From assembly GCA_934445035.1 (NCBI GenBank), contig CAKSDI010000003.1:1-64000 (forward strand): DNA of 64,000 nt, read 5' to 3'. The notes beneath the pieces were generated by a model, which worked only from the letters and a program-made list of their open reading frames with translations, was not told the DNA's origin and searched no databases. Position 1 is the first letter of the stretch; each line of letters begins with the position of its first letter. The position numbers and the translations under genes are program-made. This DNA is from an uncultured Eubacteriales bacterium (GTDB lineage Bacteria > Bacillota > Clostridia > Oscillospirales > Acutalibacteraceae). Below, piece after piece: positions 45,406 through 54,103 of this stretch.

Positions 45406-45960
45406 TTACGCCTTTCTTAAAGCAAGCAAAGATTTAATATCCGTTTTATATTCCATAGTCCGAAGATGAATTATAAGCTCTTCCGCAGATGCCGCAAGCC
45501 CCATTAAACTTGCAAAAACGAAGTAGTAAACCTTAAACTTAAACAGCATTGCAAAAGGAATTAAAAATACACAAAAACCTGTAATTTTATTAAGATAAGT
45601 GTGCATAGAAGAAAATCTTTTGAATTTAAGCGCCGCGGCAAGATATGATAAAAGTCTTATAAACACGGCTAGACTCGCGATTATCCATATAAATTTCGGA
45701 AGTGATCTTAAAAGCAGCGGGAAAAATTTAATGAACATCACGCTGTAAAAAAGCAGATCCGAAACCGAATCGAGCTTAGCGCCGAAATTTGAAACTGTGT
45801 TGGTCTTTCTTGCAACATAACCGTCTAAAATATCGGTAAATCCCGTGACAGCATAAATAATATAAAACACGGAGGTTTTTATACTAATGAATAATAACGA
45901 AACTGTGCCGATAATTCTTAAAGCGGTTATATGATTTGCGCTTATTCCGATCTTTTTCAT
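45406..45960 (-). CDS. CDP-alcohol phosphatidyltransferase
   Basis: A 184-residue polytopic membrane protein with the complete CDP-alcohol phosphotransferase motif DG-x2-AR-x8-G-x3-D-x3-D (DGYVARKT to KLDSVSD). About five membrane segments are visible. This family makes phospholipids such as phosphatidylglycerol phosphate or phosphatidylinositol phosphate from CDP-diacylglycerol. Length and motif suit PgsA-like enzymes. The odd part is its place between GH36 and GH2 genes with only 4 bases to the latter. A housekeeping role with accidental placement cannot be excluded. Confidence 0.87.
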   Translation of the reverse strand: MKKIGISANHITALRIIGTVSLLFISIKTSVFYIIYAVTGFTDILDGYVARKTNTVSNFGAKLDSVSDLLFYSVMFIKFFPLLLRSLPKFIWIIASLAVFIRLLSYLAAALKFKRFSSMHTYLNKITGFCVFLIPFAMLFKFKVYYFVFASLMGLAASAEELIIHLRTMEYKTDIKSLLALRKA

Positions 45961-46013
45961 AATTCTCTCCGATAAAATAAAATATCGATTTTATTTTACC
46001 GATTTTTTGCAAA

Positions 46014-48221
46014 TTAGTCAAGTACTGCCTTTTTTTGATCTAATATTATTGCAAAGCAGCCGTAATCACTGCCCTCGCTTAACATTCTCTTTCTCTTAAA
46101 CGGCAAGCCGAATTTCATAAGAGTATCTCCGCACATATCGGGAATATCAAAGCTTATCGCCTCTCCCGCTCCCTCAAATCTCATCTGATACTCGGCGTCA
46201 CCTTTAAGCCCCATAAGCTTTATTGCGGGCAGCCAGCCGAAAAATCCTTTATTGTTGTTATAAACAAACACAACGCTTTTCGACTTATCCTTGCTTACAA
46301 ACTGATAGATAACAGCAGGAGCGTCAGGATCATACACGGAGCTTAAAAGATACATATCTCCAAGCTGCACGGTCTGCCTTAACTGCTTATATAGCTTTAT
46401 ATATTCCTTTGTTTCGTTAATCTCATCGCTTGATAGCTTTCTTAGATCGTAACCGATAGCCAATGAGCCGAGCATTCCTGTATAAGCCATTCTTTTTGCG
46501 GTTTCGTTTCTTTTTGTAAGAGAAACCGTGCCTCTATGGTGCAAATGGCACCCGCCGCCCGCGGCTTTTGAAAGATTAACTCTTGTAAATCCCTCGTGCA
46601 TTTTAAGCGCGTCAATGCAGTCTTGATTGTCGCTGCGGTTTACCCTCGCGCACCACTTTGTCATAGCAAGGTCGGCTCTTAATCCTCCCGAAGCGCAGTT
46701 TTCAAATAAAATATCGGGATAATTTTTATTGATATGCTCGCAGATCCTGTAAAAATTGCGGACATATTTTATATAAGCCTCGTCTTCAAATTCGCCTGTT
46801 ATACCGTTTATTCCGACCTCGTTTATAAACCTGTTCATATCCCATTTTAAATAGCCGATATTGTTTTCTTTAAGCAGCTTATCAAGCCAGGATATCGTAT
46901 AATCATATACCTCTTCAAGACCTAAATTGAGCACATACTGCGAGCGGGTCTTTGTAGGCTCTCTTGTGGGCATTTTGAATATCCATTCGGGGTGCTCTTT
47001 ATAAAGCTTGCTTTCCTCGGAAACCATTTCGGGCTCCACCCATAATCCAAAGATCATTCCGAGAGAATTGACCTTATCTATAATAGGTTTAAGACCGTTC
47101 GGGAATTTCTTTTTATCAACGGTCCAGTCGCCGAGGCCTGTTTTTTCGTCGTTCCTGTTTTCAAACCAGCCGTCGTCGATCAAAAATGCTTCAATTCCTA
47201 AATCTTTGCATTTTTCCGCCTGCTCCATAAGCATTTTTTCATCAAGATCGAATTCAAAGGTCGCCCACGCGTTATAAAGAACGGGCATAACCTTATTTGT
47301 CCATTTTGTCTTTGAATTTTTCCGCTGATATTCGTGGAACTGCCTGCTTGCTCCTCCGATACCGTGTTCTGAAAATCCGCCTGAAAATATAGGGGTTATA
47401 AAGCTTTCGCCGCCTTTTAGGGTGTACGCCGAATTAAAATCGGAAATACCGCCCACTATCTGCGGCGCTCCGTTTCTTTCGCGGCCCGCTTTTATCTGCC
47501 AATTTCCGCTGTACTGCAAAGCGCCGAACCACACATTGCCCGAATTTTCGCGAGTATCGCTTTCAGTTACCGCAAAATAAGGGAATGCCACTGAATTTGA
47601 AACCCCCGCTTTGCTTTCAAGCAAAACAGTCGAGCTGTTTAAAGGCTGTTTTTTAATCTGATATTCCTCTCCCCACGAGCTGCCCATATATTCAAGAGTA
47701 AGATCCTTGTTATAAGGCAGAGTCCAGTTAGCGGAATAAAATGTTTCAAGCTTTAAATCGGTTTTCGAATTGTTGGTGATTTCAGTCCACCTGTCGATAA
47801 TATCAAGCCCGTCATATATCTTATAGCAAAGCCTGGCTGAAAACGGATAATAAATATCTTCTAAGGTGATCTTTAATTCGTCGCCGGTCTCATTAATTTC
47901 ATAAGTTTTGTATGTGAGCCTTAAATCCCTCACACCGTCGGAAAACTTTACCTTTAAAGCCTCGTTTTCAAAATATTTTGCACCATATGCCGGGTATTCC
48001 TGAACTTCGAAAGCGCCCTCTAAATACTTGCAGTTTCCCGAAAGGCAGTAATAATCATCGGGCACTTCTTCGGGCTTTAAAAGCTTTTTGCCGAAATATC
48101 CGTTGCACACAGCAGTAAGCCTTTCGCTTGTGCCCTCGATATTTGCGCTCCGCAAGATTATCACATAGCTTGTATTTTCTGTTTCGATTATAAATTTATT
48201 ATCAATTTTTCTAATGCTCAT
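46014..48221 (-). CDS. Alpha-galactosidase, GH36
   Basis: A 735-residue GH36 enzyme, distinct from the GH36 in operon 1. Beta-supersandwich (1-300), TIM barrel (310-610) with LIDDGWFENR (348-355), VEPEMVS, nucleophile Asp461 in YLKWDMNRF, ENCASGGLRADLAM, and acid/base Asp531 in NRSDNQDC. No signal peptide is present, so the enzyme is cytoplasmic. It begins 6 bases after the GH5-like gene. Substrates are alpha-galactosides; with the GH5-like and GH2 enzymes it would suit galactomannan or galactoglucomannan fragments, but that is inference. Confidence 0.93.
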   Translation of the reverse strand: MSIRKIDNKFIIETENTSYVIILRSANIEGTSERLTAVCNGYFGKKLLKPEEVPDDYYCLSGNCKYLEGAFEVQEYPAYGAKYFENEALKVKFSDGVRDLRLTYKTYEINETGDELKITLEDIYYPFSARLCYKIYDGLDIIDRWTEITNNSKTDLKLETFYSANWTLPYNKDLTLEYMGSSWGEEYQIKKQPLNSSTVLLESKAGVSNSVAFPYFAVTESDTRENSGNVWFGALQYSGNWQIKAGRERNGAPQIVGGISDFNSAYTLKGGESFITPIFSGGFSEHGIGGASRQFHEYQRKNSKTKWTNKVMPVLYNAWATFEFDLDEKMLMEQAEKCKDLGIEAFLIDDGWFENRNDEKTGLGDWTVDKKKFPNGLKPIIDKVNSLGMIFGLWVEPEMVSEESKLYKEHPEWIFKMPTREPTKTRSQYVLNLGLEEVYDYTISWLDKLLKENNIGYLKWDMNRFINEVGINGITGEFEDEAYIKYVRNFYRICEHINKNYPDILFENCASGGLRADLAMTKWCARVNRSDNQDCIDALKMHEGFTRVNLSKAAGGGCHLHHRGTVSLTKRNETAKRMAYTGMLGSLAIGYDLRKLSSDEINETKEYIKLYKQLRQTVQLGDMYLLSSVYDPDAPAVIYQFVSKDKSKSVVFVYNNNKGFFGWLPAIKLMGLKGDAEYQMRFEGAGEAISFDIPDMCGDTLMKFGLPFKRKRMLSEGSDYGCFAIILDQKKAVLD

Positions 48222-48227
48222 TTTTTC

Positions 48228-50081
48228 TCACTTCTTTGTAAGCTTTACTATCACCGCGTCGCAGTGCGGAATTTTGTTTAAATCTCCGTAAAGAACGGTC
48301 GTATCAAAACCGTCTTTGATATTATAGTTAAAATCGATATCCTCGTCGCTGTAATTCACGGCGGTCACGATATATCCGCCGTCACATTCGCTCTGAGTTA
48401 TGCCTATTCTGTGATCTAAAGTACTTATTAAATAATCTTCTGCCTTTTCCCTGACCTTATCTATAAGTCTGTAGATATCGGAATAAAGCGGCTTTTTGTT
48501 AAACACATCATAGCCCTGCGCCAAGGATAATTCCATATCGAAATTAAGGAAATATACATATCCTTTGCCTAATTTGTATTTTGTCATTACAGGGTTGTTT
48601 TCCTCATTAACCGCAAGAATTTCAGCTCCCGCGCTTTCAATAAGCACCTCTTTTGAGCAGGTATAATCAATATCGCCAAACGGGAAATGAGCGGTGTGCC
48701 TTTTATTCATTCTCGCCATACCGTGCGAAATAAATCCGAAGTTTTCTTTAAGATAGCACATATGAATTGCCGAGGCGGACATATAAAGAGTAGCGCCGTT
48801 TTTGACCTTTTCAAAAATATCGTCGCAGATCTGCTTGTTGAAAAATTCCGCTCCGTGACAGCTCGGAACAATTATAAGATCGGTATCGGGCACTTTATCG
48901 CCGAACACCCGAAACTCAATATTAATTCCCGCCTGCTTTGCAAGCACATACGATATCATCGCCTTATCCTGCCTTGAAAAATCGGTAAGATAGCACACGG
49001 CGTCGACCTTATTGTTTCTCGTTTCGGGCAAGCTTTTTATTACCTCCGAGACCTTTTTAAAGGCTTCGCCTATAGGCTTAGGCGTTCTGTCGAGATGTAC
49101 CATTCCGAGGCTTCTCTCTATCATAGACCAATTATAGGGCGGCTGCTCAAGTAGAGTGTGCTCCATTCCGCACCACCATAAATAACCTTTAAAGCCGTTT
49201 GCCCACGCGGATAAAATGTTTACTCTCGCAAAGTCAGCCGACATTTCAGGCGTGCCTGCAAGATCCGAAAAGCTCCCCTGTTCCTGTATCATACACGGCT
49301 TCCCCGAAACGCTCGAATAAAATTCGCTTTGCGCTGTAGGGAATATCGTGCTGCGCATTTTGTTCATCGGATCGATATCGTTTTTTATCGTCGGCGAGGG
49401 ATAAGGATGAGTTGTCATCATATCGCAAAGCTCGCCCTGGTCTTTAATTGACCACACGCTCTCGCCGTCTTCCTGCAAAGAGTGCATTCCCGAAGATATC
49501 GGTCTTGAGCTGTCAACAGCGCGGATAGCGTTTCTCACAGTCATAGTCCAGATATAAGCGGTCTGCGGATCGTTCACCTGTCCCATACAGTTGCACTCGT
49601 TTCCGAGATCCCATAAAACGATATTTTCTATATCTTTAAATTCGGTTACAAGCTTTGTAATATATCTGTTTGTAAGCACCAAGGCTTCTTTATCGGATAA
49701 TAGATTTTTGTTTGCAAGAGCCGGAGGAAAGAAAAGTCTGCCGCTCATCCAGCCTGTGAGCAATGAAACAGTAAGCGTCATTCCGTTATCGCGCGCAATT
49801 TTTGCAAATTTTTTAAATCTGCGCACCATTCGCATATCCACATAATCAGGCGCCTCACATTCGGCATCTTCAGGCGTATAATAATCAAACTGCCTGCCTG
49901 CATAGTGAAGATATTTGTCCACCGGCTGAAAATCGCGCCAGTTCGGGAATACTCTTAAATGCCTTACCCCTATTTTTGCGAGCGCCTTAAGGTCGGCTTT
50001 TACAACTTCCTCGTTCCAATTTCTCCACATATCGGTACCGCTTGCACTGTCCCAATAATTACAGCCCAATAAAAAATCCAT
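48228..50081 (-). CDS. GH5-like (clan GH-A) glycosidase with C-terminal glutamine amidotransferase-like domain
   Basis: A 617-residue clan GH-A enzyme without signal peptide. The TIM barrel (about 1-330) has VRHLRVFPNWRDFQ, acid/base Glu162 in LWDLGNECNCMG, DMMTTHPYPSP and nucleophile Glu267 in MIQEQGSF. Residues about 370-560 resemble the class I amidotransferase-like domain found in GH42 beta-galactosidases (DLIIVPSCHGAEFF). ATG at 50081 follows AGGAGGATTC; the extension to 50153 is unsupported. Mannan, beta-mannoside or beta-galactoside hydrolysis is likely, but not resolved. It heads glycosidase operon 2. Confidence 0.75.
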   Translation of the reverse strand: MDFLLGCNYWDSASGTDMWRNWNEEVVKADLKALAKIGVRHLRVFPNWRDFQPVDKYLHYAGRQFDYYTPEDAECEAPDYVDMRMVRRFKKFAKIARDNGMTLTVSLLTGWMSGRLFFPPALANKNLLSDKEALVLTNRYITKLVTEFKDIENIVLWDLGNECNCMGQVNDPQTAYIWTMTVRNAIRAVDSSRPISSGMHSLQEDGESVWSIKDQGELCDMMTTHPYPSPTIKNDIDPMNKMRSTIFPTAQSEFYSSVSGKPCMIQEQGSFSDLAGTPEMSADFARVNILSAWANGFKGYLWWCGMEHTLLEQPPYNWSMIERSLGMVHLDRTPKPIGEAFKKVSEVIKSLPETRNNKVDAVCYLTDFSRQDKAMISYVLAKQAGINIEFRVFGDKVPDTDLIIVPSCHGAEFFNKQICDDIFEKVKNGATLYMSASAIHMCYLKENFGFISHGMARMNKRHTAHFPFGDIDYTCSKEVLIESAGAEILAVNEENNPVMTKYKLGKGYVYFLNFDMELSLAQGYDVFNKKPLYSDIYRLIDKVREKAEDYLISTLDHRIGITQSECDGGYIVTAVNYSDEDIDFNYNIKDGFDTTVLYGDLNKIPHCDAVIVKLTKK

Positions 50082-50102
50082 AAGAATCCTCCTAAAAGAA
50101 TA

Positions 50103-50160
50103 AAAACCTTTGTGTTCAGTATATCGTAAGCCGCGATATATCTCAATACACAAAGGTTTT
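50103..50160 (-). promoter_or_regulatory. Inverted-repeat element enclosing a promoter, between AraC gene and GH5-like gene
   Basis: 13-base arms AAAACCTTTGTGT and ACACAAAGGTTTT (50103-50115 and 50148-50160) flank a 32-base core. On the minus strand the core holds TTGAGA (-35), 17 bases and TATACT (-10), with inner arms TATCG and CGATA. It can be read as a long-loop terminator of the AraC gene, or as a promoter of the GH5-like gene flanked by operator arms. Confidence 0.6.
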
Positions 50161-50176
50161 ATTTAATTGCACTTTT

Positions 50177-51019
50177 CTACGATTGCCTGAATTCTTTAGG
50201 AGTTTTCCCGAATGTTTTCTTATAAATTCTGCAAAAATAAGCGGAGGTTTCAAATCCTGTCTGCACTGCGATATCGCTGACGGATATATCGCTGTTTTTA
50301 AGCAGGATATTTGCAAGCCTAAGTCTTTCGTGAGTAAGAAACTCCGTAAAGTTCATTCCTATCCTGCTTTTAAAAAGATAGCTGAAATAATTCGGAGTGT
50401 ATCCGAAAATTTCCGAAAGGGTTTTCACCGATAATTGCTCGGCTATATGGAGCTTTGTATATCTTATTATTTTAACAACCGTCATATCAATATCGTTTTG
50501 CTCCGAAAAATCCGCAAAATCCGATTTTGACAGAATAAAAGCCGTGAGGTATTCAAGCAGACCTTTAAAAGCAAGGTTAGAGAAAACCTCGTTTTTTTCC
50601 GCGGTTTTGGCAGAGCTTAAGATAAGGTCGGTCAAAAATTCACATTCGCTCGCACCAAGTTCCGAAATAACCGAATTTATTACCATACTTTCCTTTACAA
50701 GATACTGTTCGATATAATCGCTTGAAAATTGAACGCTTAAAAGCTTTGTACCTTTATTAAGTCTGACATTGTGGGCGGAACCCGGCAGACACAGCCAGCA
50801 GAAATTCTTTTTGGCATTGACCTTTTTTTCATCAAGCCATACTTCAGCCTCGCCGCTTAATAAAAGCTCGAATTCAAAGCAGTCGTGAATATGCCAGCGC
50901 CCGCTGTATTCCTTTTCTAAAATATTTACCGCAACAAAGGAATTCGAATATATAAGTTTATTCTCGGAGCTTTTATCTTCAATGGTTATAAATTTAAAAT
51001 TATACTTTTTTATATCCAT
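50177..51019 (-). CDS. AraC family transcriptional regulator of glycosidase operon 2
   Basis: A 280-residue regulator. The N-terminal cupin domain has RWHIHDCFEFELLLSGEAEVWLD and GSAHNVRL. The C-terminal double HTH (about 180-280) has LSVKTLSEIFGYTPNYFSYLFKSRIGM, then FTEFLTHERLRLANILL and VQTGFETSAYFCRIYKKTFGKTPKEFRQ. ATG at 51019 (AGGTGA upstream) is preferred to GTG at 51028. It is co-directional with glycosidase operon 2, 95 bases before it, separated by an inverted-repeat element. Control of the GH5-GH36-GH2 operon is inferred from position. Confidence 0.9.
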   Translation of the reverse strand: MDIKKYNFKFITIEDKSSENKLIYSNSFVAVNILEKEYSGRWHIHDCFEFELLLSGEAEVWLDEKKVNAKKNFCWLCLPGSAHNVRLNKGTKLLSVQFSSDYIEQYLVKESMVINSVISELGASECEFLTDLILSSAKTAEKNEVFSNLAFKGLLEYLTAFILSKSDFADFSEQNDIDMTVVKIIRYTKLHIAEQLSVKTLSEIFGYTPNYFSYLFKSRIGMNFTEFLTHERLRLANILLKNSDISVSDIAVQTGFETSAYFCRIYKKTFGKTPKEFRQS

Positions 51020-51072
51020 TTCTTTCACCTGCCTGAAATTATTATATCATAAGGCGAGGAATATAAAAAGGA

Positions 51073-51543
51073 TTAATTAAATACAATTATATTTTTATTT
51101 GATTTTTCAGCGTATTTTATCGCTATTTCTGTTCCGCTGCTGCGGTTTTTCGGAGCGCATTCCTCGTTATAATAAAAAATGCAAAATTTGCTATTATTTA
51201 TCATTTCATAATTCCTCTTGATATAGACATACTTCCCTGCTCCTATCACGCTTTTCGGATAATAAGTATCTTCAAAGTTTTTTAAAAGCTGATCCTTATA
51301 TTCCTGAGAGATATATTGATATTCAGCTCTTACATAAATTCTTGCGATTTTGGGATATTTTTCTTTTAACTTTGAAACTATTTCATAGCAAAGATCATTA
51401 AATCTGCTTTTACTGCCGAAAAAGAAAGTATCAACACTATTTTCGTTAATCAGCCTTTCTAAAGTATTAAGTATCTTTAGTCTTAATTCTTCGGTTTCAT
51501 TAATTTTTCTGTGACCTATAAAGCAACAAGTGTTATTATTCAT
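51073..51543 (-). CDS. SLOG/DUF1273-like protein, unknown function
   Basis: A 156-residue protein beginning with CCFIGHRKI, and FFFGSKSRFNDLCYEIV in the middle, as in SLOG/DprA-like (DUF1273/YspA) Rossmann proteins. Next come KFCIFYYNEECAPKNRSSGTEIAIKYAEK, and the protein ends in NIIVFN. Members may bind nucleotides or related ligands; some SLOG proteins act in defence or stress signalling, but nothing here proves that. AAAGGAG precedes ATG at 51543, and a sigma-A promoter lies at 51575-51603. It is monocistronic. Confidence 0.7.
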   Translation of the reverse strand: MNNNTCCFIGHRKINETEELRLKILNTLERLINENSVDTFFFGSKSRFNDLCYEIVSKLKEKYPKIARIYVRAEYQYISQEYKDQLLKNFEDTYYPKSVIGAGKYVYIKRNYEMINNSKFCIFYYNEECAPKNRSSGTEIAIKYAEKSNKNIIVFN

Positions 51544-51574
51544 AATTTGACTCCTTTTAAATAATATAACACTT

Positions 51575-51603
51575 ATTATAAACTATCTTTCACACAAAGT
51601 AAA
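51575..51603 (-). promoter_or_regulatory. Promoter of the SLOG-like gene
   Basis: Minus-strand -35 TTTACT (51603-51598), 17 bases, -10 TATAAT (51580-51575). Confidence 0.75.
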
Positions 51604-51677
51604 TATATTTGCAATTATATCTTATAATAAAATACCCTTTTCTTCGATAAAATATATTATAGAAATGAGGGGACAAA

Positions 51678-51908
51678 ATGAAAACAGAATTTTCTGAAAA
51701 GTATATCACACTTGGTTTGAAAATAGCTTATTACCGAAGAAAAGCAGGTTATACACAAGAATATTTCGCAGAACTTATCGGAAAAAGCGTTAGTTTTGTC
51801 GGTCAGGTCGAGGGTACGGGTACAGTTCGCGGCGTATCGCTTGAAACTTTATTTAAAATTGCGGAAGTCCTCAAAATTCCGCCGTCAAAATTACTTGAAG
51901 AAGATTAA
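51678..51908 (+). CDS. Small XRE-family HTH regulator
   Basis: A 76-residue single-domain helix-turn-helix protein: LGLKIAYYRRKAGYTQEYFAELIGKSVSFVGQVE and TLFKIAEVLKIPPSKLL match the lambda repressor-like (XRE) fold. It has no effector domain. GAGGGGAC precedes ATG at 51678. It is divergent from the SLOG-like gene with a 134-base gap and may regulate that gene or itself. A terminator follows directly. Confidence 0.85.
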   Translation: MKTEFSEKYITLGLKIAYYRRKAGYTQEYFAELIGKSVSFVGQVEGTGTVRGVSLETLFKIAEVLKIPPSKLLEED

Positions 51909-51910
51909 AA

Positions 51911-51941
51911 AAGAGCTTTGCATAAATTATGCAAAGCTCTT
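51911..51941. terminator. Bidirectional terminator between XRE gene and zeta-like gene
   Basis: A 13-bp perfect stem (AAGAGCTTTGCAT pairing with ATGCAAAGCTCTT) with a 5-base loop, flanked by A-rich and T-rich sequence, between convergent genes. Confidence 0.9.
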
Positions 51942-51963
51942 AAAATTTTAAAATAATTAGTTT

Positions 51964-52518
51964 TTATATTTCTTCTTTCATCTGCAAAAGCCACTGCGGA
52001 GGATTCGCAACAGTTATAATTAATTCCCCGTTTTTATATTCCGCAACTTGCTTAAAGCCGTTATAATTATCAAAGAAAACAGCTTCATCACAATAAGGTA
52101 AAACTTTTTTTAATGATTCAAACCGATTTTGAAAGCGTGCTTTAACAGTTTCGAGCGGAATATTATGACCGCCTTTTTCTACTCTGTTTTTAATTCGCTC
52201 TATGCTTTCGCTTTCGGTATTCAAGCCAATATAATATAAACGGATGAAATAATCCAACTCTTTTGCTTTTTTACAAGTCTGGGCTGTTTTATTTCCGGAA
52301 AGAGTGGTTTCCTGTGTAAAAGAATAGCCGTTATTTAAGCAATCGTCAATTTTCCGAATTGCTTTTTTTGCTCCTTCAATAGCGTTATTACCGCAATCAA
52401 AAGTGATTTTATCGACATCGATAATCGTTCCCAAATCTAAGGATTGAGCTTTTAAAGAGCCGGTAAAACTGCTTTTTCCTACACCGTTAACCCCGCCTAT
52501 AATAGTACAACATTTCAT
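51964..52518 (-). CDS. Zeta toxin-like P-loop kinase
   Basis: A 184-residue P-loop kinase of the zeta toxin / AAA-like group. Walker A GGVNGVGKSS is at residues 8-17. IDVDKITFD and TQETTLSGNKTAQ follow the zeta toxin pattern in which the kinase binds a nucleotide sugar and phosphorylates UDP-N-acetylglucosamine. It may instead be a housekeeping small-molecule kinase. ATG at 52518 has AAAGGGTGA upstream. It follows lysS by 27 bases, and no epsilon-type antitoxin gene lies beside it. Confidence 0.72.
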   Translation of the reverse strand: MKCCTIIGGVNGVGKSSFTGSLKAQSLDLGTIIDVDKITFDCGNNAIEGAKKAIRKIDDCLNNGYSFTQETTLSGNKTAQTCKKAKELDYFIRLYYIGLNTESESIERIKNRVEKGGHNIPLETVKARFQNRFESLKKVLPYCDEAVFFDNYNGFKQVAEYKNGELIITVANPPQWLLQMKEEI

Positions 52519-52545
52519 ACATTTCACCCTTTGCAATAAAATGTT

Positions 52546-54039
52546 TTACTGTTCAATAGGTTTCATCGTGGGGAACAGAAGAACATCTCTGATCGAAGCG
52601 CTGTCGGTCAAAAGCATAACAAGTCTGTCCACTCCGAAACCGAGGCCGCCTGTGGGTGGCATACCGTACTCAAGGGCGGTGACAAAGTCATAATCGACCT
52701 CCGATTTACAATCGGGATCTTCTGCTTTTTTAAGCGCAACCTGTTTTTCAAAGCGGTTTTTCTGGTCGATAGGATCGTTAAGCTCTGAAAAAGCGTTACC
52801 GAATTCGGTTGCATTTATAAAATACTCAAATCTCTCTGTAAATGCGGGATCTTCGGGTTTTCTTTTTGCAAGAGGACTTATCTCTACGGGATAATCATAA
52901 ATAAATGTGGGCTGAATGAGCTTATCCTCAACAAATGCGTCAAAAAGCTCTGCTAAAACATTGCCCTTTGTCGCGTCGGAGCTTACTTCCACACCCTTTT
53001 CGGCTGCGGCTTTTCTTGCGTCTTCATCAGTCGCCCAGTCGTTAAAATCAACGCCGGAGTACTTTTTAACAGCCTCAACCATTGTGAGTCTTTCAAAATG
53101 GCCCATATCTATTTCTGTGCCCTGATAAGTGATCTTTTTACTTCCGCAAATCTTTTCGGCAAGCAAACCGTTCATTTCCTCAACTAGGTCCATCATTCCG
53201 TGGAAATCCGTATAAGCCTGATAAAGCTCAACGGTTGTAAACTCGGGGTTATGCTTTGTATCCATTCCCTCGTTTCTGAAAATTCTGCCCACCTCATATA
53301 CCTTATTCATTCCGCCGACGATAAGTCTTTTAAGATATAACTCGGTTTCAATTCTAAGATACATATCCATATCAAGAGTATTATGATGAGTTTTAAAAGG
53401 TCTAGCGGAAGCGCCTATCTCTATAGGAAGAAGAATAGGAGTGTCTACCTCCAAAAAGCCCTTAGAGTCAAGATACGCTCTTATTTCGCGCATTATCTGC
53501 GAGCGCTTGATAAAAGTATCCTTAACATCGGGGTTAACGATAAGGTCGACATATCTCTGGCGGTATCTTGTATCTGTATCCTTAAGACCGTGGAATTTTT
53601 CGGGGAGCGGCAAAAGGGATTTTGCAAGGAGCTCGATATGCTCAAGGTGAACGGATATTTCACCCGTCTGCGTTTTGAAAACGAAGCCCTTTATTCCGAT
53701 TATATCGCCGATATCCCATTTTTTAAATGCGGCATAATCCTCTTCTCCGACATCATCTCTGCGGACATAAAGCTGGATATCGCCGTCGCCGTCCCTAAGG
53801 CCGACAAAGCTTGCTTTTCCCATAATTCTGCGGCTTATTATTCTTCCTGCGAGCGAAACGGTTTTTCCCTCGAAAGCCTCATAATCGCCCTTTATCTCAA
53901 CCGAAGAAGAATCGACCGAATATTTGGTTTTTTCAAAAGGATCGTTCCCCGCCTCGCAAAGTGCGGAAAGCTTGTCCCTGCGGATCTTAAGAATTTCATT
54001 CAAATCAAGTTCGGCAGACTGCGCCTTGTTTTCACCCAT
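52546..54039 (-). CDS. lysS: Lysyl-tRNA synthetase, class II
   Basis: A 497-residue class II LysRS. The OB-fold anticodon domain has VSLAGRIISRRIMGKASFVGLRDGDG. Motif 2 is VYEVGRIFRNEGMDTKHNPEFTTVELYQAY and motif 3 is GLGFGVDRLVMLL, with TDSASIRDVLLFP at the end. ATG at 54039 follows GGAGATAA. greA lies 64 bases upstream on the same strand, with a weak hairpin between them, and a zeta-like kinase gene 27 bases downstream. Confidence 0.97.
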   Translation of the reverse strand: MGENKAQSAELDLNEILKIRRDKLSALCEAGNDPFEKTKYSVDSSSVEIKGDYEAFEGKTVSLAGRIISRRIMGKASFVGLRDGDGDIQLYVRRDDVGEEDYAAFKKWDIGDIIGIKGFVFKTQTGEISVHLEHIELLAKSLLPLPEKFHGLKDTDTRYRQRYVDLIVNPDVKDTFIKRSQIMREIRAYLDSKGFLEVDTPILLPIEIGASARPFKTHHNTLDMDMYLRIETELYLKRLIVGGMNKVYEVGRIFRNEGMDTKHNPEFTTVELYQAYTDFHGMMDLVEEMNGLLAEKICGSKKITYQGTEIDMGHFERLTMVEAVKKYSGVDFNDWATDEDARKAAAEKGVEVSSDATKGNVLAELFDAFVEDKLIQPTFIYDYPVEISPLAKRKPEDPAFTERFEYFINATEFGNAFSELNDPIDQKNRFEKQVALKKAEDPDCKSEVDYDFVTALEYGMPPTGGLGFGVDRLVMLLTDSASIRDVLLFPTMKPIEQ

Positions 54040-54075
54040 ATTTATCTCCAATCTTTTTCTTTATTAAAACACATA

Positions 54076-54099
54076 TCGGGCAACCTTTCAGCTGCCCGA
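54076..54099 (-). terminator. Weak hairpin between greA and lysS
   Basis: A 7-bp stem (TCGGGCA pairing with TGCCCGA) with a 10-base loop, followed by TATGTGTTTT on the minus strand. It would act as a partial terminator or processing site, giving lysS less message than greA. Confidence 0.45.
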
Positions 54100-54103
54100 A
54101 GAA

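Noticed and set aside
50103..50160. Mobile-element terminal repeat
   Set aside because: No transposase or target-site duplication is nearby; the arms frame a promoter and may form a terminator.
51678..52518. XRE gene and zeta-like gene as a toxin-antitoxin pair
   Set aside because: They are convergent, with a bidirectional terminator between them, and have separate transcripts; the XRE gene is divergent from the SLOG-like gene instead.
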